This document shows, in pieces, positions 17,301 to 23,633 of a stretch of 64,000 bases of DNA. Both the position numbers and the translations under genes were made by a program. The stretch spans positions 1,553,534 to 1,617,533 of the forward strand of contig NZ_SOBT01000008.1 of assembly GCF_004364935.1 (NCBI RefSeq), given 5' to 3'. Origin of the DNA: Panacagrimonas perspica. GTDB lineage: Bacteria > Pseudomonadota > Gammaproteobacteria > Nevskiales > Nevskiaceae. The number at the start of each line of letters is the position of its first letter. Position 1 is the first letter of the stretch. The notes below the pieces were generated by a model. It did not search any database and was not told the DNA's origin. It worked only from the letters and a program-made list of their open reading frames with translations.

Positions 17301-19447
17301 TCGCGGATCACGCTGATGCGATCCAGGATGATCTGCCAGTAATCGTCGGCCGAGTCCGCCTTGGGCAGCGTGACGCCGATACCGACGATGGCGATGTCCG
17401 AGGGCTTGGCCGCCTCGACGCGCTGCGCGCGGTCTTCGCGCGACTGCTCGAGCAGCTGCTGACCGCCGTTGCAGACCGCGCCGTGCAGTTCTTCGATCGA
17501 CAGCACCGAATCCCTCAGCGTGGCGACCTGGCCGATCATGAACATGCCGTCGCGCTGCTGGCGCTCGGCGCTGATGTCCACCAGCTTGCCGTCGTGATCG
17601 CGACCGCGACCCTTGGAAGCCACGCGCAGACGACCCAGGTTCAGATCCTCGAGCTCGTCGCGGATTTCTTCGACGCTGCGACCTTCGCGCATCAGCCGTC
17701 GGCGGGTCTCGTGGAAATCGCGGGCGAATGCCGTATCCACGCAGCGCGTGGCGTGGCCCGGCCCGGATTCGAGATTGACCGTGCGGGCGCACTGCAGAGC
17801 GGCCTGCTGGAATCCCTCGACCACGGCACCGCTGGCGACGATCTCGCGCGTGAACAGATAGGCTGTTCCCATCAGCACGCCGACGCGCATGCCGCGATCG
17901 GCGAGCGGGGCCGCCAGGCTGGCGACCATGGCGCCGGACAGGCCGTCGTGCAGACCGCCGGCGAACAGCACGTGAATCTTCTTTTCCTCGCCCGCCGGAA
18001 CATGGGCGAGCAATACCTCGATCATCTGCTCCCACAGCGGGAAGCTCGCAAGCGGCCCGACGTGTCCGCCGCACTCGCGGCCCTCGAACACGAAGCGGCG
18101 AGCGCCCTGTTCCAGGTACATCTTGAGCAGGGCGGGCGCCGGCGCGTGCAGGTACGTCGCGATGCCACGCTTCTCGAATTCTTCCGCCTGGTCGGGACGA
18201 CCGCCCGCGATCAGCGCGAACGGCGGCTTGCACTTCCAGACTTCGGCGCACTGTTCGTCGCGCAGCGCCTGCGGCACGAAGCCGAGCAGGCCCACGCCCC
18301 AGGGCGCGTCACCCACCTGTTCGCGCGTCTGCGCGAGCAGCTGGGCCACTTCCGGGCCTCGCATCAGGGCAAGTGCCAGGAAAGGCAGCGCGCCGCCACG
18401 GGCCACTTCGCCCGCGAACGCGGCGTTGTCGGAAACGCGGGTCATCGGACCCTGCGCCACCGGGAAACGGGTGCGGTGCGACGCAGCAAGCGGGCCGCCT
18501 TCGTCGAGGAACGCGAGTTCGGCCGCCCGATCGATCTGCCGCAGCGACTGGCGACGCAGCGTCTGGACGAAGCGGACGACACTGCCGTGCGCGTCGCGCG
18601 CGCCCACCGCCAGACCGATGGCCTGACCCAGAGGGAGCGCCTTGTCGGCACTCCAACCACAGTTCGCCGCGATGCCGTGGACCCAGGCATCCCCGTCGAT
18701 GGCACCGGACTCGGCCTCCCGGGCCAGGTCTTCGACCGCCTTGAGCGGCGCGCTGCCCGGACGCGCATAGGCGCGCAGCGGATGACCCAGCGACTCGCCG
18801 AAGACACGGCATTCCGTGCCGTTCAGCCGCGCCAGCTCGTTCCGCAGCGCCAGCGGCAGCGGCGACTCCGACAGCAGCATCAACGCATCGTCGACCACCA
18901 CACCGGCGGCTCCGGCCGCGCGGCAGGCCGCAGCGCTGCGCACGCCGATGCCACCTTGTGCGAACAGCCGCTTGCGCAGCTTGCCGCGCAACTTCTGCAG
19001 CAGGATGAAGCTGCTGTCGTCGCCGACCCAGCCGCCTGCCTCGTTGCCGCGAGCGATCAGGCCGTCGCAGGCCGACTCCGCGATGGCGGCGTCGTCGGCG
19101 CGAAGAATTTCACCGAGAACGTCGTGGGGCACCGCGGACGCGACCTGGGCGCGCAGTTCCGCGTAGCTCTCGGCCGGCCCCGCCAGCACCAGGGTCAGGT
19201 GCCGGTTACCGGCCGACGCGAGGAGGCGTCGAGCCAGTGGCAGCGATCCTGCAGTGAAGCGCAATCCGACGCGCGATTCGGTCGTGGCTAGCAGGCGTTC
19301 GAAGTTCGCCGCGGCAAGGGTCTCGTCGCCGGCGAACTGCAGATCCAGGATTCCGATTCCACCGGCACGCGATACGGCCACCGCCAGCCCTGGATGGGAC
19401 AGGTCGGCGGGAACGACACCCAGCACATCGAACACAGTCGGATTCAC
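11345..19447 (-). CDS. Iterative PUFA-synthase-like megasynthase, NPD-NPD-KS-AT-ACP3-KR
   Basis: About 2700 residues. The N-terminus holds two nitronate-monooxygenase/PfaD-like flavin barrels: one at 1-330 with GNEAGGWVG near 138, and one at about 350-620 with GRECGGHVG near 456 and MGTAYLFTRE. The ketosynthase follows (about 684-1125; Cys871 in DAACGSS, GHTKAAAG). Then come a malonyl-type acyltransferase (about 1245-1560; Ser1339 in AGHSYGEY, GAFH) and three tandem carrier proteins, each with LEADLGIDSIKRVEI (Ser1789, 1891, 1997), joined by Ala/Pro/Val linkers. The ketoreductase (TGGARGI; Tyr2490 in QTDYAAANE) and a short tail complete it. KS-AT-ACPn-KR is the PfaA layout; fusing the enoyl-reductase-type domain in front is unusual. 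The GTG at 19447 has GAGGG upstream; the longer frame to 19585 overlaps the preceding gene. It overlaps the 1611-aa synthase gene by 4 bases. Confidence 0.92.
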   Translation of the reverse strand: MNPTVFDVLGVVPADLSHPGLAVAVSRAGGIGILDLQFAGDETLAAANFERLLATTESRVGLRFTAGSLPLARRLLASAGNRHLTLVLAGPAESYAELRAQVASAVPHDVLGEILRADDAAIAESACDGLIARGNEAGGWVGDDSSFILLQKLRGKLRKRLFAQGGIGVRSAAACRAAGAAGVVVDDALMLLSESPLPLALRNELARLNGTECRVFGESLGHPLRAYARPGSAPLKAVEDLAREAESGAIDGDAWVHGIAANCGWSADKALPLGQAIGLAVGARDAHGSVVRFVQTLRRQSLRQIDRAAELAFLDEGGPLAASHRTRFPVAQGPMTRVSDNAAFAGEVARGGALPFLALALMRGPEVAQLLAQTREQVGDAPWGVGLLGFVPQALRDEQCAEVWKCKPPFALIAGGRPDQAEEFEKRGIATYLHAPAPALLKMYLEQGARRFVFEGRECGGHVGPLASFPLWEQMIEVLLAHVPAGEEKKIHVLFAGGLHDGLSGAMVASLAAPLADRGMRVGVLMGTAYLFTREIVASGAVVEGFQQAALQCARTVNLESGPGHATRCVDTAFARDFHETRRRLMREGRSVEEIRDELEDLNLGRLRVASKGRGRDHDGKLVDISAERQQRDGMFMIGQVATLRDSVLSIEELHGAVCNGGQQLLEQSREDRAQRVEAAKPSDIAIVGIGVTLPKADSADDYWQIILDRISVIREAPKDRWDWEQFYDADQKAPDKVYSKWGGFLDEVPIDPMRFGIPPKSMKSIDPFQLLALETASRTLADAGYSDGQFDRENTSVILGAGGGAGDLGAQYALRAELPRFVENPSPEVWDRLPEWTEESFAGTLLNVAAGRIANRLDFGGLNFTIDAACGSSLAAIGMAVNELESGRSSLVLAGGFDTTQSAYAFTAFAKTQALSPTGKPRTFDQSADGIAISEGVAMIALKRLADAERDGDRIYAVIKATAGSSDGRALGLTAPRTEGQIRALKRAYRKAGFSPSTLGLVEAHGTGTPVGDRTEAQTIAQTLLDDGAAPRTVALGSVKTLLGHTKAAAGVSGLIKVALALHHRVLPAHYGVERPIDTLSDARSPVYLLKEARPWLSTPDHPRRGAASAFGFGGTNFHAVLEEYQGTAASAGSNRWPAELFLFRAPDVASLQAQLERLVPQVQPGSRIRPGELAAALARQAESNLGQALALAIVATDLKSLAADLAAAIAHLQGGTRPLPGNVRLSRNVPAASPVVAFLFPGQGAQYLNMGREAALFFPEVREAFELADRCLRTAIPEGLSRYVFPPSPFDAQTETAQLAALTDTRVAQPAIGSAALGYLKLARRLGLQASACAGHSYGEYAALMAAGVLSTEDFLRLSAVRGAAMAAASESSVPGGMAAVQGSRERVQALIGGFDGVRVANHNTPDQSVISGPRETLNRAVQKLEAAGLRATLLPVSGAFHTELVAPARGPLTEAIHATRFNEARIDVYSNSSGAPYPRQPEAMQRLLDGHLLSSVEFVTEIEAMYAAGCRVFVELGPKGICSNMARQTLAGRDAVATSLDASGGGLRGLLLGLADLFIAGVHFEVQSLFSGRELERLELSRLADFARPRALPRHTWMVSGGCARAIDDPVHRTGKKPALTRADAETARAAIDAAVEARVRASLPATGVGATPSSQPVAPSASLTSEALIAYQQTMRQFLQLQERVVSQYLNGATPSVPVAGMMDAMSMPAMPAPAPAPVVARVAAPVVVATSIAVPVVQPAPIAVVAAQLDVSALLLGIVSERTGYPADMLGMDADLEADLGIDSIKRVEIIGALRKALGAEAAGTVQSRMERLTKARSLQAILNELGPVASAAPAVAAPAVVVVAQPAVALDFSALLLGIVAERTGYPQDMLGLDADLEADLGIDSIKRVEIIGALRKSLPAGVSEVLQSRMEALTKARSLSSILALLPSSSAPIAATVVVDAVPAAVVVVDAPALIDLNSLLVGIVAERTGYPADMLGMDADLEADLGIDSIKRVEILGALKKSLPGAQGAALQSRMEVLTKARTLNQLLSELRHSEAAVPAASASSSNTLATSAVQESVAAQADATAAPLPRFVVKARSAPRLHGEERPDGLVLLLGPKGTISRRVLEDLTARKLIAVHLDTTDAQALRAAIESAQQQHGPARGLLHLHGLEVGDAADLAAWQSMYHRDLLSLFHALQCIAELPKLRLIAASRLGGTFGRDAVGQGGAIAGGVNGMLNCVRSEFPGCHARAVDFDGQTDEEIASLLVAELLTQSAEPEAGYIGTERFGSVTVEEALTPNPFPQPVTPQSGWVMLATGGARGITAEILEELACPGMRLVLVGRTPEPGAEDVGLAAQVSEADVRRHLLAAARHRGEKPRPVEIDRALGRVLTDREIRANLKRLRATGAEVDYVSCDVRDERSFGGLIEGLYDRYKRIDAVIHGAGVIEDRRLADKTAESFERVIGTKLDPAHILAKRLRPASLKLMAFFTSVAGRYGNQGQTDYAAANEALNRLAWQLHREWTHTRVISVNWGPWDAGMASEGVKRALRERGMEPIPVAAGRRLFRDELEHGPRHEVELVAGRGPWGEAAAEDRRRGWSLDALQVVAGGAVTAELRLDDAASETDGAALKDAMSQFVAQAWTGWNVAELRDVRLPAQPTMRGKLRARAATHSEPDVQAVTVELVQSGSRKVLSRATVILRPQSTSTTRIAPAGP

Positions 19448-19494
19448 GGTCACACCCTCGTTTCCGTTGCTCCCCCGACGGTTATTTTCTTCTT

Positions 19495-20313
19495 TCAACG
19501 CTTCCGCCCCTCTAGGAAGGGCACTTCCATGACCTTCTCGTGCACGATCGGACCGTGTCCGAAGAAGCCGCCTTCGCCGAAGCACTCGCCGTGGTCGGCG
19601 GTGATGATGAAGTGAGTGTCGACCGGCGCCTTGGCGATCAGCGCATCCAGCACGCCGTCGACGTATTCCACGGTCTTGATCTGCTGCTGATGAAGATCGC
19701 GCATCTGCGATTCATCGAAGAAGCGGTCTTCGGTGGCCTGTCCGAGTTCGTCGTCCATGCGCTTGAAGACCCCGTGCACGCCCGAGATGTGCGGCAGTGA
19801 TCCGGGCGGCAGCATGTAGGGGTAGTGCGTCTCGCCGAGGTTGCAGAACCAGAACTGCGGCTCGTCCTCGTCGAATTCGATCTGTTTGACGATACCGGCG
19901 AAATCGTTATGGTCCGGCATCAGCTTGTAATCGTCGAAATGACGATTGAGGTGGCTCGCCGGGTTGAGCACCGGCAGCGAGACACGGGCGGCCGTGCGAT
20001 ATCCGTGGACCTGCAGCACCTTGGGCAGCGACAGCTCGGGCACGAAGCTCTTGAACGACAGCCCGTCGATGCCCAGACGGTCGACCCACTTCTGGAACTC
20101 GCCCTTGTAGACCTCCGAGGCGAACACGCCCTGGGGGTTGGTGTGCGGGACCAGGCCCATCAGGTACGTGTAATGCGACGGCGAGGTCCAGGACGCGTAG
20201 GAGTAGCGGCGTTCGCCCTGGGCGATGCGGTCCATGTTCGGCGTACGCGCAGCGGCGTAGCTGTCGAAACGGCAGCTGTCGAGGACGAGGAAAACCAGAT
20301 GACGGGCGCTCAT
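19495..20313 (-). CDS. Small sulfatase-like hydrolase with Thr nucleophile (AP superfamily)
   Basis: A 272-residue alkaline-phosphatase-superfamily protein. Metal ligands are Asp12 in VFLVLDSCRFDSY and Asp240/His241 in ITADHGECFG, followed by GHGPIVHEKV. At the position where true sulfatases have Cys or Ser for formylglycine (C-x-P-x-R) it has T-S-P-S-H (Thr43 to His47). It is therefore unlikely to be a classical sulfatase and more likely a phosphohydrolase or phosphotransferase. It is short for the family (commonly 400 or more) and stops just after the last metal motif, although nothing suggests a frameshift. No signal peptide is seen. It is the first gene of the synthase operon, 47 bases before the megasynthase. 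Confidence 0.82.
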   Translation of the reverse strand: MSARHLVFLVLDSCRFDSYAAARTPNMDRIAQGERRYSYASWTSPSHYTYLMGLVPHTNPQGVFASEVYKGEFQKWVDRLGIDGLSFKSFVPELSLPKVLQVHGYRTAARVSLPVLNPASHLNRHFDDYKLMPDHNDFAGIVKQIEFDEDEPQFWFCNLGETHYPYMLPPGSLPHISGVHGVFKRMDDELGQATEDRFFDESQMRDLHQQQIKTVEYVDGVLDALIAKAPVDTHFIITADHGECFGEGGFFGHGPIVHEKVMEVPFLEGRKR

Positions 20314-20466
20314 GGAGTCGGTTCAAATTCACAGGCCGGCTGGCCGTTCGACCCTCTCCACGCGGACGTGCGCGGGAAAGCCCCCTCCCGTTCGTTCCGG
20401 GCAAGCTGCACTGCGCCCGGGATGACGACGGCAATCGGTAACGCTAACGCCTGAAATAAAGTTGAA

Positions 20467-20472
20467 ATTATA
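20467..20472 (-). promoter_or_regulatory. Candidate -10 box (TATAAT) for the synthase operon
   Basis: The minus strand reads ACGGTATAATTTCAAC here, a perfect sigma-70 -10 hexamer in otherwise GC-rich DNA, about 155 bases before the start of the first operon gene. No good -35 hexamer sits 16-18 bases upstream (the spot is GGCCGG), which would fit a promoter that needs an activator. This leaves a long leader of roughly 145 bases. Confidence 0.5.
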
Positions 20473-20494
20473 CCGTACACGTCGCCCCCCCGGC

Positions 20495-20540
20495 CCATGA
20501 TTCATGGTGCACGAAGCCTGCCGTCCGATTCATGATTCGA
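20495..20540. promoter_or_regulatory. Two related ATGATTCAT motifs, candidate operator
   Basis: CCATGATTCATGG at 20495-20507 is a perfect 6-1-6 inverted repeat. A second related site, GATTCATGATTC at 20527-20538, repeats the GATTCATG core 28 bases away on the same face spacing (just under three helical turns). Both lie at and just above the -35 position of the TATAAT box. They may bind a regulator of the synthase operon; no regulator gene is adjacent. Confidence 0.4.
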
Positions 20541-20686
20541 GGCACCGGTGACGGTGCCAATCCCGCCCTTTGGTCGGCAGGCCGTGGTTCCAGACGGCCA
20601 ATGGCATCGAATTCCGGATCGACGGTCGCCTCGGCTTCCCCCTGCAAAGCACCTCTGACGCCTCGCGCGTTTCTTGCCGGCGACCC

Positions 20687-21121
20687 CTATTCCGCCGGCT
20701 TCACGATCTCGAAATCGACCACGGACCGTCGTACCGATTCGGGAATCGGCATCGTCTTCTGCGTCTTGTAGTCGAACCAGACGACCACGCCCTGTGTACG
20801 CGAGTGGCAACGGTCGCCGACGAAGATGGCTCCCTGGGTCTCCATGCTCGACCGGCCGATGCGCGTGATGCGCATGCCGTAGTCAATCTGCGACGGATGA
20901 CGCAGCTGCTGGAGGAAATCGCAGCAGATGCGCGCCAGGATGAAGTTGGGGCCGGTCAGGCCTGCCGCGGTCTGACGCTCCTCGATGTAGTCGGTACGGG
21001 CCTGTTCGTCGTAGGTGATGAACTTGGCGTTGTTGATGTGGCCCATGCTGTCGACGTCGCCCCAGCGCGTGTCGAGCCGGCAGAAATAGCGGAACTCCTC
21101 ACGGCACGGCGGCGCGGTCAT
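20687..21121 (-). CDS. Hot-dog acyl-CoA thioesterase (4HBT family)
   Basis: A 144-residue single hot-dog protein. The family signature is clear near the start: TRWGDVDSMGHINNAKF, where Asp22 corresponds to the catalytic Asp of 4-hydroxybenzoyl-CoA/YbgC-type thioesterases. These enzymes hydrolyse acyl-CoA or acyl-ACP thioesters. The gene overlaps the DUF1289 gene by 4 bases, so the two are co-translated. It is upstream of, and on the same strand as, the synthase operon, separated by a 373-base gap that holds a promoter. A link to the synthases is possible but not shown; a housekeeping role is as likely. Confidence 0.85.
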   Translation of the reverse strand: MTAPPCREEFRYFCRLDTRWGDVDSMGHINNAKFITYDEQARTDYIEERQTAAGLTGPNFILARICCDFLQQLRHPSQIDYGMRITRIGRSSMETQGAIFVGDRCHSRTQGVVVWFDYKTQKTMPIPESVRRSVVDFEIVKPAE

Positions 21122-21333
21122 TCCGGGTATTTTCCTTCCGTTTCAAAGGCAAGCTGGCGCCGGGCCGCATCGCCCGCGATCTGGCGCCGGCGCATTTCGC
21201 TGGCGGCGGACCACTCGGCAATCTCGCCGATCAGCCGGCCGCAGCCGAAGCAGATCGAGCGCTGGTCGAGCTGGCAGATGCCGACGCAGGGCGACGCGAC
21301 GGGCTCGCCTTCGGCGGTTGTTTCGTCGCCCAC
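21118..21333 (-). CDS. DUF1289 family small cysteine protein
   Basis: A 71-residue protein with the DUF1289 pattern: SPCVGIC, then SICFGCGR after eight residues, giving four cysteines that probably bind a metal. The Trp in EIAEWSAAS is also typical. Function of the family is unknown. It lies 10 bases after the OmpA gene and overlaps the thioesterase gene by 4 bases. Confidence 0.85.
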   Translation of the reverse strand: MGDETTAEGEPVASPCVGICQLDQRSICFGCGRLIGEIAEWSAASEMRRRQIAGDAARRQLAFETEGKYPE

Positions 21334-21343
21334 CCGGCCTTTC

Positions 21344-22534
21344 CTACTGGACGCTGACCTTGAACTCGACGCGACGGTTGGCCACGCGACCTTCTTCGCT
21401 GTCGTTGCCGGCCACCGGCTGGGTCTCGCCCATGCCGACGGCCACCAGGCGTTCGGCCGGAACGCCCTTGCCGATCAGGTATTGGCGAACCGCCTCGGCG
21501 CGCTGCTGCGACAAGGTCATGTTGTAGCCGTCATTGCCCGCATCGTCGGTGTGCCCGGAAATCTCGACCTTCAGGTTCGCCTGGTTCTTGATCGCCCGCG
21601 CGACCTCGTCCAGCGCGATGCGCGACGTCGACAGCAGCACCGCGGAGCCGGTCTGGAAATTGACCGAACGCAGGGTCACCGTCTGCTCCACCAGGCACCC
21701 GGTGGCGTCGACCACCATCCCTCCCGTCGAACCCGGGCAGGCGTCGACCGGGTCGAGCACGCCGTCACCATCCGAATCGGTCGCCCCGGCCGTCGTGCAG
21801 CCCTTGGCGTCCACCGCCGTGCCGCCGGGCGTTCCGGGGCACTGGTCCTGTCCGTCGGCAACGCCGTCGCGGTCGGAATCGGCGAAGCAGTCGACCCGGC
21901 CGCTGACCGGATCCACGACGCGGGTCGGGCACTCCGGCGCGGCTTCCACCGGAGGCGGGGAGGACTCGTGATCGAACGGGATCTGCAGACCCAGGCGGAG
22001 CTGGAAGTCGAGCAGGTAGTCCTCGTCGGGCACGGATTCGTCGTTGAGCTGAGCCTGCGCCACCGCTTCGGCACGCACCGCCCAGCCCCAGTTCAGCAGC
22101 GGAAATATCGCGCCCAGGCCGCCATCCACGCCGAAATGCACGTGATCCTCGCCGCGGACGTCTTCCTGGATGGCGCCCACACCGACCAGCACGAAGGGCT
22201 TGGCGTCGAGCGGCAGGTCGGTCAGGCCCAGGTCGCGGACCCAGTTCGCGAAGATCGCACGCTGCTTGTCGTCGCGGCCGTCTGCCTTGCGCTCGCGCTC
22301 GATGGCGCGGAACGAAAACTCCATGGACTCCCCCTCGCGATCGAGGAACGGCATCCCGATGCCGAGGTTCAGGCCCAGGCCGTCCTTGGAATCACGCTGC
22401 GAGTCGCCCAGCTCGTAGACCGCGCCGCCATATCCGTAGACACCTTCGTAGCCGTCGATGTGGATGGCGGACGCCGCTGCCGACCACACCAGCCCTACTA
22501 CGAGGCCCCACGCATTTCTCAGGGTCCTTCCCAT
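21344..22534 (-). CDS. OmpA-family porin with thrombospondin type 3 repeats
   Basis: A 396-residue outer membrane protein. A signal peptide (GLVVGLVWSAAASA, residues about 11-24) precedes a Gly/Tyr-rich N-terminal region likely to form a beta-barrel. Two calcium-binding TSP3 repeats follow at about 218-270 (DSDRDGVADGQDQCPG and DSDGDGVLDPVDACPG). The peptidoglycan-binding OmpA domain comes last (ISGHTDDAGNDGYN, GMGETQPVAGN, NRRVEFKV). It is a structural protein linking outer membrane and wall, like OprF. The Met at 22534 fits the signal peptide; the frame extends to 22600 without one. It lies 77 bases after pyrD on the same strand. Confidence 0.92.
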   Translation of the reverse strand: MGRTLRNAWGLVVGLVWSAAASAIHIDGYEGVYGYGGAVYELGDSQRDSKDGLGLNLGIGMPFLDREGESMEFSFRAIERERKADGRDDKQRAIFANWVRDLGLTDLPLDAKPFVLVGVGAIQEDVRGEDHVHFGVDGGLGAIFPLLNWGWAVRAEAVAQAQLNDESVPDEDYLLDFQLRLGLQIPFDHESSPPPVEAAPECPTRVVDPVSGRVDCFADSDRDGVADGQDQCPGTPGGTAVDAKGCTTAGATDSDGDGVLDPVDACPGSTGGMVVDATGCLVEQTVTLRSVNFQTGSAVLLSTSRIALDEVARAIKNQANLKVEISGHTDDAGNDGYNMTLSQQRAEAVRQYLIGKGVPAERLVAVGMGETQPVAGNDSEEGRVANRRVEFKVSVQ

Positions 22535-22610
22535 GGCTTCCCGTCGCAATCTGTCTTTTCGTAATAGCGCGACTGTACCGGCCACGCTGCAGCGCAGCAA
22601 TCCAAACGGA

Positions 22611-23633
22611 TCAATGGTCCGACAGCGCAGCGGCGCATCGATGGACCAGTGCAGGTCCCTCGTAGATGAAGCCCGAGTAGATCTGGACCAGATTCGCGCC
22701 GGCCTTGATCTTGGACTTGGCGTCCTCCGCCGATCCGATGCCCCCGACCCCGACCAGGACGAAATCGGTCCCCACCTTCGCCCGAAGAGCCGACAGCGTC
22801 GCGTCGGCCAGCGGACGGAGCAGCCGTCCGGACAGCCCCCCGGCCTGCGAAGCGAGCGGATGCGCCTCCAGACCCGGACGCGTGATGGTCGTATTGGTGG
22901 CGATCAGGCCGTCGACGCCGTGCTTGCGCGCCGCGACCGCCACGGACTCGATCTGCGCCTCGCCGATGTCCGGCGCGATCTTCACCAGCATCGGAACCCG
23001 CCGCCCGTCGCGCTGTGCCAGCGCCTCGCGCTCGGAGGCGAGCGTGCCGAGCAGCTGGTCGAGCTTCTGTTCGTCCTGCAGATCACGCAGGTTCTTGGTG
23101 TTGGGCGACGAGATGTTCACCGTGATGTAGCCGGCCAGCGGGTGCACCTTGCGCAGGCAGGCCACGTAGTCATCGGCGGCCTGTTCGATCGGCGTATCGG
23201 CGTTCTTGCCGATGTTGATGCCGAGCACCCCGCGATAGCGGCTTTCGCGGACGCGCTCGACGAGGTAGTCGACGCCCTTGTTGTTGAACCCCAGGCGGTT
23301 GATCAGCGAGCGATGCTCCGGCAGCCGGAACATGCGGGGCCGCGGATTGCCGGGCTGCGGGCGCGGGGTCACGGTGCCGATCTCGACGAATCCGAACCCG
23401 AGGCGCGACCAGGCCTCGAGGCACTCACCGTTCTTGTCCAGGCCCGCCGCCAGACCCACGCGATTGCGGAAGTGCAGCCCGAGCAGTTCCACCGGGTCGT
23501 CGACGGCCGAACCGGCGAACGGTGCCGTTGCCAGCTTCGGAAAGCGACTGAAGCTGTGCAGGGTCAGCTCGTGCGCCGTCTCCGCGTCGAGGCGAAACAG
23601 GGCACTGCGGGCGATTCGATACAGCCGGCTCAT
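22611..23633 (-). CDS. pyrD: Dihydroorotate dehydrogenase (quinone), class 2
   Basis: A 340-residue FMN enzyme that oxidises dihydroorotate to orotate in pyrimidine synthesis and passes electrons to membrane quinone. The class 2 N-terminal helix region ([23 protein letters not shown]) is present. So are GLAAGLDKNGE, RLGFNNKGVDYL and the NISSPNTKNLRDLQ loop carrying the class 2 catalytic Ser, and the C-terminal FMN phosphate site GVGGIGSAEDA with LVQIYSGFIYEGP. Length is normal for the family. Its ATG overlaps the stop codon of the preceding ABC1 kinase gene by 4 bases, so ribA, the kinase and pyrD form one operon. Confidence 0.97.
   Translation of the reverse strand: MSRLYRIARSALFRLDAETAHELTLHSFSRFPKLATAPFAGSAVDDPVELLGLHFRNRVGLAAGLDKNGECLEAWSRLGFGFVEIGTVTPRPQPGNPRPRMFRLPEHRSLINRLGFNNKGVDYLVERVRESRYRGVLGINIGKNADTPIEQAADDYVACLRKVHPLAGYITVNISSPNTKNLRDLQDEQKLDQLLGTLASEREALAQRDGRRVPMLVKIAPDIGEAQIESVAVAARKHGVDGLIATNTTITRPGLEAHPLASQAGGLSGRLLRPLADATLSALRAKVGTDFVLVGVGGIGSAEDAKSKIKAGANLVQIYSGFIYEGPALVHRCAAALSDH

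Larger units (their letters stand above)
20314..20686. other. Intergenic region carrying the putative synthase operon promoter
   Basis: A 373-base gap between two minus-strand genes. It contains a TATAAT box on the minus strand, a C7 run at about 20485 and two related ATGATTCAT-type motifs (annotated separately). No small gene with a ribosome site was found. No T-rich terminator was seen after the thioesterase gene, so read-through from upstream remains possible. Confidence 0.6.

Noticed and set aside
19495-20313. True sulfatase annotation
   Set aside because: The C/S-x-P-x-R formylglycine motif is absent (TSPSH instead), so only the superfamily level is claimed.
20527-20771. Small plus-strand open frames in the gap before the thioesterase
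   Set aside because: No ribosome site, no family resemblance, and they run antisense into the thioesterase gene.
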